Positions 23,255-33,126 of a stretch of DNA of 64,000 nt are shown one piece after another. The DNA comes from Ricinus communis (Eukaryota > Streptophyta > Magnoliopsida > Malpighiales > Euphorbiaceae). Numbering within the stretch: position 1 is the first letter of the stretch; each line of letters begins with the position of its first letter. Location: assembly GCF_019578655.1 (NCBI RefSeq), contig NC_063257.1:29626362-29690361 (forward strand), written 5' to 3'. Below the pieces are notes generated by a model that was given only the letters and a program-made list of their open reading frames with translations, had not been told where the DNA came from and made no database searches. The translations under genes and the position numbers were made by a program.

Positions 23255-26159
23255 TGTCACGACCCCACCCGTGGGCCCGTGACCGGCACTAGGGAATGGG
23301 TATGCTTAAGGCCACCGAAACCCGTAGTAAGCCTGACACTCACTGAGTTAAACAAATCTCATCTCAAATTAATATTATTAAAACCACAAATTATCTTAAT
23401 AGCTACATTCTACATAAATACTTCGGTCTGCCAGAAAAACTAGGCGAGACCTGAAACTCAGAAAATTTACAACTGATACATCTACTATTACTACTGCGGA
23501 GAATCTAAGATTTACCAATTTACATACCAAATCAAATACATCACCCGATGATGAAGGAGTCGGGTTAATGAATAAGAGTTGCGAGAGGACTAACAGTCAC
23601 GAATATGAAAAACAGTAAAAATGAGACTGTCAGTCTCGAGAGTGAGTTAAAATCAAATAATCTAAGGACTATTGCAACCTTCACATGATATATTAATTAT
23701 TCAAAACAGTATACCAATTTCTGAATATAATTGCAATCATAATATAAAATCATACACCATAATAATAAAATGATAAAAGGAGAGAGTGTAAATAAATAAA
23801 GACATTTTTACTTTCACGGGACGTGTGGCTAAATAGAACCCTAACCCCAAATTCTAACAGCCATTTTGGCTCTCTTAATCCAATAAGACTGGCGCCCCGA
23901 GAGCAATGCTCGACCAGGGACCTTACCTCCAGTCTGGTCACTTAAGTATCCAAATAAGCCGGTGCCCCGAGAGCAATGCTCGACCAGGGACCTTACCTCT
24001 GGCAATTTACACAAATCAGCCCAGAGAGCCATGCTCGACCAGGGCAAACCCATAAAAATTTGATTACATGTCCATAATCATTACCGGTGCGCACGCGGTC
24101 CTGATGTAACCCATCAGGCGGCATGTTCTACGAAAGCCACATCCCCAAATCGAAATCATCACATATAATAAATATCATTGTATAATGAAATCATTCAACC
24201 ATATCAAATTAATAATTAACAATTAAGAGTAAGACATCAGGCAACTCATATGGAAAACTGATTATATTTGGTATTATCATAACATTACTATAATAATACT
24301 TATATTACCTTTAATAATGAATAATTCAGTGAAATTATTTACGTTGCGATACTAATAACCATATTAAGCATGAACTTTCAAAATAGCATATTAAAATCAA
24401 ACTTAGCAATAGCGCAATGATTAAATGACTTTAACTCACAGGTTTGGCGACCTCCTAGCTCTGCTCCGGTGCCTCGGTAGGAGGCGAGCGAGCAATGACA
24501 ATCTAGTCACGGAAAAAATTTATCAAAACGATGAAACAATTACAATAGATCCTAGGTCTAGATTCCTAGGGACTGTCTAAGAATCTCGACTCGGGAACTA
24601 CCGAAAATTCGTGAACCTCCCCTACAACACGAACATTACCCCCCGTAAAAACGGGTCTAGGACTGCCGGAAAAACACTCTAAATATCCAACAATTTAAAC
24701 AACGGAGTCGGGTCCCCAAACTTCACTATTTCCCGACTCCACCACACAGCACAAAACACAAGGCAGACAACTGACAGACAATTATTTTTGACTCACAATA
24801 TCATCAAATACTCAATATAATCCAATAGACACAATTAAACCAAGAATTTCTAAAATTAACGGGCCAAAAAAATTAAGGGCGCTCGATCGCTCGGTCGACT
24901 CTCGGCCGGCCGAGTCCGATCGACGATCCGAACACACTATCGAACTCACAACGGCGAAGGCGATCCCCGCCCGATTTTCCGATCCGACACCCGATCATCC
25001 CGGGAGAGATTTGCGGACGATCTCGACCGTCGATTCATAAACGAAGCCCGATCGCCCACGAAACCGGTGCCATTTCGAAGCTTGAGTTGAGGAGAGTCGG
25101 GATACGTCCTCCGATCTTCCATAGCTCGCCGGAGCTTGCCGGAAAAACCCAAAAACCTCGGCTGCCTCCATTTTCTCTCTCCACCGGATCTTCCGTTTCC
25201 GGCCACCACTCTCGACACCGCCGCCAAAACAAAGCCGAGGGCCGAGAGGAGTCGATCGGCACCAGATCGGCGACGGCCGGCGGCAAGGAAGCTTCGGCCA
25301 TCTTCCTCCTCGCGAGGCAGTGCGTCGCCCGTGGTGTTGCTGGCCTTCTGCCAGCCGGCCAGCTCGGACAGACGGCCGCAGCCTCCTTCCTCCGCGCGCT
25401 CCTCTCTCTCCCCCGACATCTCTCTTCCTCTCTTCTTCTTCCTCGACTTCCATTCCTTTCAATATCGACATTAGGCCCCCGAACTTTTCCTTATTACAAC
25501 TTGGTCCCTCAACTTTCTTAATTACTTACAATTTCATCCCGCAGAATTCCAATTTGACCCCCAAACTTCTTTTTAGCCTTTCAATTAAGCCCCTAACTAT
25601 TTAATTTGGGCCAAATCCGAATTATTGAAAATACATAATTACATAAATACCCCTGACCGACATATTTATTTATAAAAATACCAAGCTCACAAATTTCTAT
25701 TAAACCCTCATAAAAATAACATTATACTGTCAATCCTTATTCCAAAATAAATTTCTAATTAAATCCTACACACAATTAAATTAAATAATCAATTTCCAAC
25801 TTAAAATTTAATACTACTAATCAATTATAATACCAATTTTCTCAAAATTCTTTTATAAAAACATCCCTTACAATTTCTATCATAATTTTTCAATATATAA
25901 TTTTATTTATATAAATATGCATTTGGAAAAATTTTGAATAACTAAATAAAAATATAATTTATTCCTCAAATAATTTATTTAATTAACTCCTTAAAAATTA
26001 AACTAATTGGATATGAAAAAAAATAACTTATTTATTTGTCTAACAGAACATTCAAAATTTGTATTTAAATCATTCCAATTAAACCGAATAAAAATAAAGC
26101 TAAAAATTAACTTAAATAAAAACTCATTATTAAATATATAAAAAATTCCGGGTGTTACA
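23255..26159 (-). mobile_element. Solo LTR of a Tekay/Del-type chromovirus (copy 1)
   Basis: On the minus strand it begins TGTAACACCCGGAATTTTT and ends ggtcgtgaca, with no internal region. It is flanked by the TSD ataaa (23250-23254 and 26160-26164) and lies inside Copia element 1. A solo LTR of 2905 bp is the usual product of recombination between the two LTRs of one element. It carries a short tandem array at 23890-24045 and a GC-rich segment at 24880-25480. A shorter relative is at 35436-37960. Confidence 0.9.
23885..24050. repeat. Three-fold repeat inside the solo LTR with palindromic gagcaatgctc core
   Basis: The phrase (cc)gagagcaatgctcgaccaggg occurs at about 23897, 23968 and, slightly changed (gagagccatgctcg), at about 24022. 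The 11-base gagcaatgctc is palindromic apart from its centre. The other solo LTR has the equivalent array at about 36058-36215. Confidence 0.7.
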
Positions 26160-26480
26160 ATAAAGTTTCTCCATAATATTGGAGAGGTATATTAGCTTCA
26201 AATAGTATAGCTCGTATCATTTTCAAGAGACATCGGTTTTTTCTTTCTGCAACCCCATTTTGTTGGAAAGAATAATGGCATGTGGTTTGATGGATTACAC
26301 CATGTTGTTGGAAGAACTGTGCGAGTTCATGATTAATGAATCTGCCTCCATTATTTGTCTGAAGTACTTGAAGTGAAGTTTTGTATTGAGTTTGCACCAT
26401 CAAATAAAATTTCTTGAATAATGAGCAAACATCTTGCTTACTTTTCATCAAACATATTCATGTTATACGATTATAATCAT

Positions 26481-27912
26481 TGATAGGTCACAAATAGTTA
26501 TATTTATTGTGTTTAATTTCCTTGCGATTTGGTTGAATAATGTACTTAATTATGAAAATTCTATTTATTTTGGCTTAGGTGATGAAATATCAATGATGGA
26601 GCAAAATCCAGCCTAAAGACATGTTTTAAGTCATCATTTGTCAAAAACCAAGTCTTTTGGAGGAGGTGCGGTCGACAAGGCGACCATGCCTTGACCATGA
26701 GGTCCGTGAAATCATGCGAAGACTACTATCAACAAGGCGTGACCACGCCTTGCGTCTCATGAGCTGCTAAAGGATGTGAAAGAGAGCTTCAAAATTTTCA
26801 GAGATTAATTTGTGGTGGACCTATCCCTAGTTAATTTCCTTTATTTTTGGAAGTGTTAGATTAATAGAACTTTCTTCCATGTATTTAGGGTTTTAATTTA
26901 TTTAGATCACTCTTAATCTTATCCTTCCTTATAGGGATAAGATTAAATAGGAAGCATATTTCTTTTTGATAAGGATTCTACTATTAGGGTTTAGGGTTTT
27001 ACTTCCTATATAAGGACGGCTAGATACTTTGAGCTGATTATTCATATTCATATTCTTCTTCTACTCTCTACAATTTTTGTGAATTCTTACTCCACAATGA
27101 GTGGCTAAGTTCTTAGTTTCTAATTCAAGAGTGAATAAATTCCAATTGTGATTTTGTGAGGCTTTGTACTTAAAAGAATTCTTCTTTAATTCAAGTATTC
27201 TTTATTTCTTGTTCTTATTATTTATGAATTATTGATATTGATTGAACTAACAACTCAACTTTGATATTAATTTTTCTATTGCTAAACTTTGAGTTTGTGA
27301 TCTGTAATTGTCATGAACGATTGACATAAGTAGCAAGGAGCTGGCTCATGTGTGTGTGATTACGGCTTATTCGAATTATGTAGCTTGCATGATAGGCTCT
27401 AGGGAAATAAAGGAACAAGGTTATTTCAATTGCAGTTATCTCAATTAAATTAATATTGGTTTAGTCATTCTCATTATTCTTAATGCTATCATTAAGTTGA
27501 TATGGAACGCTATCGTGCCTAGTTCACTAATGATAAGTCTTGATTTGGATGTTGGGTTTGAGTCAATTGTATTAGGAGAATTATACTTATTGCGGCTTTT
27601 TCGAATAAGTAGACTAAGTACTTGAATAGGAGAATTGATATTTTAGCCTATGATCATGATTACAATTGGATGGAATTAGCAGTCTTGAGTTGGAAATTTG
27701 TTAAGATTAATTTTTATTTACTTTAATATTCAGCCTTCATTATTTTCTACTTATTTATAATTTTAATTCAAACATTCAAAATTCCCCATTTTATTTTACT
27801 TTGAGAAGCTATCCACATTGGTTCTCTTGGGATTCGACCTGGTTTCACTATTTTTACAAGTTAGTTTAGGAAAATCAGTCATTTATTTTGAAGGGCTTCG
27901 ACAACCCGTTCA
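26481..27912 (+). mobile_element. Solo LTR of a second, different LTR retrotransposon
   Basis: The TSD atcat occurs at 26476-26480 and 27913-27917. The unit begins tgataggtcacaaatag and ends gacaacccgttca (TG...CA), is 1432 bp, and has no coding content. It splits the integrase reading of Copia element 1 just after the FTDD motif, and removing the insert with one TSD restores that alignment. A TATA-like cctatataaggac at about 27003 is in + orientation, which suggests the LTR points that way. The end phrase ggttctcttgggattcgacc is of the kind seen in plant Ty3/Gypsy LTRs. Confidence 0.85.
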
Positions 27913-29579
27913 ATCATCAGTAAAGGAAACAAACCACTGATCTCCATTTAAGGTCGGCCTCTTTGCACATCCCTAAACATCAGAGTGTATAATCATAAAT
28001 GATGTTGAACTTTTATTTAAAGTTATCGGAAAAGAGACTTGATGGCTTTTTGCCATTTCACAAGTTTCATATTTGAAGTCTAAAGTAAATATTTTTAAAA
28101 ACAACTTAGGAAATAAATACTTTAAATATCCAAATGATGCATGTCCAAGGTGCTTATACCATAACCAGATTGTATTTTCTGCACTTTAGGATACCAAACT
28201 ACTATTTTTCGAACTCGACTCAGTCAATGCACTTAAGCTAGATGGTGCAAGGTCAAGATAATAGAGCTTTCCTTTTCTAGTACCACAACCAATCGTCCTG
28301 TTTGTCTTGATATCCTTAAAAACATAATCATCAGGCCAAAAAACTATTGCACAAGTCAAAGAGGTGGTTAGTTGAGATGCAGACATTAAATTAAAATTTA
28401 GAGAAGGAACAATTAAAATAGATTCTAAATTTAGGTTATCAAGAGAAAATGACCCTTTACCAGTATACTAGCTTATGTACCATTGGTTGTAGATATAACA
28501 TATTATTCATATGGTTTTAGCTTGGTAGGTATGTTAAAAGACATATGATTATACGACCTAACAGTAGCAGAATTACAAAAAGATTTACCTAGTGATTCTG
28601 TAGATATGTGTAAAGTAGCAATATTTGGCGAGGAAGGTTGCTTGGCTACAGCTGTTGATACTGATATAGTTTTAGACTTATATTTCGGGGTTTTCGAAGG
28701 ATCCCACTATTCTTGATATCTGATAAGGTCATAACATATGCTTTGAGTATGTCTTGTTGCACCACAATGTGTACATTGCTTTGTTGAATGGGTTTGTTTA
28801 TTACCAATATCAAAGCTTCAAGTTGTATTTTGCCGAGCAGATAAGTTATTTCTTTTGGCGAGTAATACAATTGGATCTGAGGAAGTCTATTCGCCAATCA
28901 ATATATTTTTTCAATTTTATTCTCGGTGAACATATGCATATATTCATCCAAGGTCCAAACTCGGATCCATTCAAAGGATTTCTCCTCTCACTTGTTCAAA
29001 CTCAACATCAAGTCCGTTTAATAATATATGAATTCTCAACTTTTTCATAGTTGCTTTATACATAATGATGTCATCAGGATCAAGTTTCTGAAATAATTCA
29101 ATCAACTCGTCATAGTAAGTCGGAAAAGATATGCCAAACTGCCAACTTAGGAATACTTGTTGATTAAGAGCAAAAATCTGAGTTTCGTCCGATCCATCAT
29201 AGATTGCATTTGTAAGAGTATTCTAGATTTTACAGGTTGTACAAATACAAAGATACTTTTTCATGATTTCTGGTGTCATTGATGTCAGTAACCAGCTTTT
29301 AACTTTTTGGTTTTCTTCATACCACTTGGAATAAAAAGGATTAGTTGATTCGAGTTGAGGAGAATCTCTCGTTATATAATCTAATTTCTCACGCCGAGCG
29401 ATATGCATCTCCATAATTTAAGACCAAGTATCATAATTAGTTTTGGTAAGAGTTATTCCAGCTTTAAAGCCAGAATTTTCAGAGAAAATATGAATAATTT
29501 GTGATGATGGTATAATGGTTGATTTAGTGGGAGTTTTGGATGGAGAAGAAGACATGTTTTCTAATGGAGGATTTACACA

Positions 29580-29595
29580 ATCTACTCTGATACTA
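29580..29595 (-). other. Primer binding site of Copia element 1
   Basis: The minus-strand sequence tagtatcagagtag directly follows the 5' LTR end and resembles the initiator tRNA-Met complement tggtatcagagc, with changes. Confidence 0.65.
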
Positions 29596-29757
29596 TAAAG
29601 ATATTTGATTCAATTTCACTCTTATTGAATTACTCAAGTATAAAAATTTATATAAAACTCTCATTTACAAGACTCCTATTATAATACAAACTAGAAAAAA
29701 AATAAAATATTTGTAAAAGATATAGTAAGAGATAAATAATAAAATAAATCTTCTACA
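29596..29757 (-). repeat. 5' LTR of Copia element 1
   Basis: On the minus strand it begins tgtagaagatttat and ends just before the primer site. It is 162 bp and matches the 3' LTR at 20702-20892. Confidence 0.8.
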
Positions 29758-29762
29758 ATATA

Positions 29763-30180
29763 GATGGACACTGTGATATGACATATTAGACAACAGGTCT
29801 CAACGGGTGACGCACTTGGCAATTGGCGAGACCTTTTGTTTTTTATTTGTCCATTTTACCCGCGAGGAACCTTGACTCTTTGGTCAAACATTTGAGCCTT
29901 CCCATTTCATTCATACATGGGAAGGTCCCATTGAGTACAAAGAGTAATGATACCCTACTATTGAGATTAAATGAATATATAAGTCCAAGAAATAAAGTAA
30001 GATAACATATTCCCTACAAAACATGTATAAGGTCCGTTGTGACCATACGAATGGAGTGCTCTTTCAAATTGTAAACTTAGGATGCCTGCGAGATCATGGC
30101 AAAGAGTTGTATTTTAAAGAAAAAAGCTATATTTTGCCACTTTTGAAGGACTTCCACTTTTGTAATGACAAAGTGGAAAA
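29763..30180. other. Spacer, nothing recognised
   Basis: No supported coding frame. The stretch around 29823-30005 has a 60-codon open frame with no family resemblance. Confidence 0.4.
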
Positions 30181-30840
30181 ATGTTAATGGAGCAGTTTTA
30201 TTATCACGGTTTATCTAATTTTAGCATAAGAAAGGACCCAGTTCCCATAGCAAACAATCAAAAAATAAAAATTCATAGAAGGATACCCATGTTTCTTAAA
30301 GTTCAAAATTTGAAATTCAAAAGCAATCATAATGACCGCGTTTATAATTGTCTATCAAAGCGATTCCAAGAGGATTATAAGTTTGAGTGTCTCAATCCAT
30401 GTTGTTTGTTTGATATTTTGAGTTTTTATGCAATGATACTACACCTTAACTCTGACATTTTGCAAGCACTGTCGAATTCCATCCGAAGGAAACTCGGAGA
30501 ACCACTACTTGAGATTGTAATTCTTCGTGTTGGTAGACTAACAGGGCATGAATGACCTGTGAAATTGGTTGTCGATGAGAACAATTGAAATAAGCTTTAA
30601 CTAGAGGATGGTCTAGAGCAAATGTGCAGTTACTATCATCTCAGATCGCACATGAAGCTGTTGTTCTTTAAATTACCAGAAATACGAACTTACATGTTTG
30701 AACTGCAAATTGAAACTTGTAATAGTGTGGAGATCATTTATCAACCAATACCGGATGCTCCTCCTCCACATCCACTTAAGACAGAATGCTGACAGTGAAG
30801 ATGATTTGCATTTGAAAAGTTTATGCATATGTAAGCTATG
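30181..30840 (+). pseudogene. Unidentified open frame followed by a possible B3-like remnant
   Basis: An ATG at 30181 opens 124 codons (MLMEQFYYHGLSNFSIRK... ending VGRLTGHE and a stop where Trp would fit). The same frame continues past the stop with PVKLVVDENN, then LEDGLEQMCSYYHLRSHMKL, then LLFFKLPEIRTYMFELQIET. The pattern (V K L..., L..DG....., a hydrophobic FF, then F.L.I) resembles the end of a plant B3 DNA-binding domain, but this is a by-eye resemblance only. If the TGA at 30553 replaces TGG, the frame is a decayed gene. I do not recognise the N-terminal 110 residues, which include a Cys-rich CLNPCCLFDILSFYAM segment. Confidence 0.3.
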
Positions 30841-31590
30841 CTTTAGTCATCTTCAGTGAATTCTATATTTCTGTTCTTGTGTTCCCTGATCAGGGCTATG
30901 TTCAATTTTAAGCGTTTTATAGTAATATCCATCTCATAGACAAAGATTATGATTTTATGCAAAATTTAGCTACTTTCTTCGTAAAAAAACTGATTTTTAA
31001 GGGAAACTTGGGTTACCATCTCATGAAGCTCATCCTTGGTCATCATCTTAACCATCCTCAGCCACCATATCCATTAATATTAAGAGAAGAGTCCCACTCA
31101 GGGGGAACCCTAATTATAATTTAAATATATTCATTTCTTCCAAATGAAAATATAGAAGATTCCCATTAATAAAAGCAAACTAATTTATTTTTTTAATAAC
31201 AAAAAAATTTATGTTCAAATTAGCACTTTACTCATGCTATTACATGATTATTTTATTTGTTTTATATTTATAAAATTTTATTAAATATCTTAATATAATT
31301 TGACTTATGATTATGTTAGTATAAAAAATAACTATTAATTTTCTTGATTAAAAAAATAGTTTTATACAATTTTATGATATTTGAACTTCCATGAAATATG
31401 AAATAGTGACAAGTGGTGTTGATTGGTTAAATCATGAGCAATAGGTGGCAGCTGTTGTTAAGTTCTTTTCTATGATTCAGCTTTAAAAAATATGATTTAA
31501 TAAAAATATAAAAAAAGATTTGAATACCGATGGAAAAATCGACGTGACTCCTCATTCATGGAAGTAATCATTAAAAGTTACCGTTGTGGT
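30841..31590. other. AT-rich upstream region of the F-box-like gene
   Basis: No coding frame is supported. Sequence is AT-rich with poly-A/T runs at 31180-31210 and 31325-31350. Confidence 0.4.
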
Positions 31591-31600
31591 TATATAAATA
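31591..31600 (+). promoter_or_regulatory. TATA box of the F-box-like gene
   Basis: tatataaata lies 88 bases upstream of the ATG at 31688, a usual distance for a plant TATA box allowing a short 5' UTR. Confidence 0.5.
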
Positions 31601-31739
31601 CCAATAGCCCTGTTCAATAGTAGTTGTCAAAATATTAACTCCTCTGAAAATCCATGTTCGAAAAAGAAGCCAAAAATAAGTATCCACATGGAGAACTTGC
31701 ACTTTCAACTTCTTCCTTTGGATGTGATGTCTGCTATTA

Positions 31740-32620
31740 TTGATGCCATGTATGGCGAAAGTAGGAAAGATATTTACAACTTTTTGCTATATTGTAAGGC
31801 TTTTAATAAGGCTGCAAAACATATCAGTATCCTAAGGAAGGTGAGAATCATGCATCTAGTGTATAATCAGCCTTGGCCAATGCATCCAAGAGTAGAAAGG
31901 TTCTGTTGTGCTATGGGTCCCTTCCTATGTGGAGAAACCCATAATTATGTGTGTTATTTTGGCCCAAAGTTAATAGCTTCCAAAAGAAGCTTGTTTTGTT
32001 GTCTTGAGAGAGCAACTCATGTGGGTGAAAAGAAGAAACAGGTGGGCAGCAAAAAGGGGTGTTGTTTTTGCTGAATAAAAAAAAAAAAAAAAACAATCTT
32101 GAAGATCATCTCCGATCGAGCTCATCCGTAGTCCGATTTTGCTCAAATTTTGACTACACGTCTGGATCATCAGGGGCTTATTGATGCCATGTATGGCGAA
32201 AGTAGGAAAGATATTTACAACTTTTTGCTATATTGTAAGGCTTTTAATAAGGCTGCAAAACATATCAGTATCCTAAGGAAGGTGAGAATCATGCATCTAG
32301 TATATAATCAGCCTTGGCCAATGCATCCAAGAGTAGAAAGGTTCTGTTGGGCTATGGGTCCCTTCCTATGTGGAGAAACCCATAATTATGTGTGTTATTT
32401 TGGCCCAAAGTTAATAGCTTCCAAAAGAAGCTTGTTTTGTTGTCTTGAGAGAGCAACTCATGTGGGTGAAAAGAAGAAAAAGGTGGGCAGCAAAAAGGGG
32501 TGTTGTTTTTGCTGAATAAAAATAAAAAAAAAAAACAATCTTGAAGATCATCTCCGATCGAGCTCATCCGTAGTCCGATTTTGCTCAAATTTTGACTACA
32601 CGTCTGGATCATCAGGGGCT
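31740..32620 (+). repeat. 441-bp tandem duplication across the gene/LTR junction
   Basis: The stretch starting ttattgatgccatgtatgg at 31738-31740 and running through the F-box-like codons, the TSD ggttc and the first ~275 bases of the Copia 2 LTR (to gatcatcaggggctt) occurs twice in a row, offset by 441 bases (tgatgccatg at 31741 and 32182). Only a handful of differences separate the two (for example ctgttgtgc versus ctgttgggc, the length of the A-run). The junction reads caggggcttattgatgcc. Because it includes LTR sequence, the duplication is younger than the Copia insertion. Confidence 0.9.
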
Positions 32621-33086
32621 TCAATTTGGATGGCTTGATTGTCATTTCGTGCTTCGGATAGTGAGATATGGCTGCTGGACGAAACTCTATGTTTTGGTGA
32701 TATCTTTCACTTCTCTCTCTTTCATATGTTGCTAATTATGGTTGTCTATTGTTGGATAATTTGAGTAATCATTTGAGACTTGGAATTGGGTTTGTGTAAC
32801 CTTTCTTTATCATAATAAGAGCAATTGGGTGGACTCTTAATCGTCCTGTGGTTTTTACTCTTCATATCGAAGGGGTTTTCCATGTAAAATCCTTGTGTCT
32901 TTGCTTGATTGTTTATATTGTCCAATTGCTTATCTTGTTGTAATTATCTTGTTGGGATTGTGATTATACTTGTTGTTGTGATATTGTTGGAGAATTCTGA
33001 TTTTGGGAGATAAACATTATACTGGGCATTTGTATTTGTGTTTGTTGATAAACAAACTAGTAGCAGGGAAGAGTATTACCCCAACA
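32345..33086 (+). repeat. 5' LTR of Copia element 2
   Basis: It begins tgttgggctatgggtccc and ends ttaccccaaca. The primer site follows after 3 bases. It matches 39658-40398 over its full length. A partial extra copy of its first ~275 bases lies at 31904-32178 because of the tandem duplication. Confidence 0.92.
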
Positions 33087-33089
33087 TTC

Positions 33090-33102
33090 TGGTATCAGAG
33101 CC
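33090..33102 (+). other. Primer binding site of Copia element 2
   Basis: tggtatcagagcc is a perfect match to the common primer site complementary to initiator tRNA-Met, 3 bases after the LTR. Confidence 0.92.
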
Positions 33103-33126
33103 GTGATATTTTTAGTTGTTTTCTCT

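Larger units (their letters stand above)
20905..29555 (-). pseudogene. Copia element 1 gag-pol, broken
   Basis: The likely start is the ATG at 29555-29553 (MSSSPSKTPTKS). Gag is visible at 29414-29223 (EMHIARREKLDYI, VKSWLLTSM). The pre-integrase region is at 28386-28186 (SQLTTSLTCAIVFWPDD, GCGTRKGKLYYLDLAPS). Integrase is at 28010-27915 (HSDV, NGDQWFVSFTDD) and continues beyond the nested solo LTR at 26475-26165 (QTNNGGRF, QQNGVAERKNR). RT is at 22170-21556 ([43 protein letters not shown]). RNase H is at 21540-21040 (GHTDTDWAGSIDDR, LYCDSKAACDIAHNP). Many stops and frameshifts mean it is dead. Around 22608-23129 the integrase C-terminal part is read through only in mixed frames. Confidence 0.85.
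20697..29762 (-). mobile_element. Ty1/Copia element 1, degenerate, carrying two nested solo LTRs
   Basis: The element proper is 20702-29757 on the minus strand, with TSD atata at 20697-20701 and 29758-29762. Short LTRs lie at 29596-29757 (5') and 20702-20892 (3'). A primer site is next to the 5' LTR and a polypurine tract (gaggggga on the minus strand) next to the 3' LTR. The order gag, protease region, integrase, RT, RNase H is that of Copia. Two LTR elements inserted later and collapsed to solo LTRs at 23255-26159 and 26481-27912. Without them the element is about 4.7 kb. Confidence 0.88.

Noticed and set aside
24946..25604. Several overlapping long open frames on both strands (88-158 codons)
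   Set aside because: They lie in the GC-rich part of a TSD-bounded solo LTR, where stop codons are rare by composition. The same frames recur, altered, in the other solo LTR at 36587-37413, and none shows a protein family.
31688..32515. Two tandem genes of about 120-128 codons
   Set aside because: They are one F-box-like 5' end, duplicated together with LTR sequence. The second half of each translation is LTR-derived (VCYFGPKLIASKRSLF), not host protein.
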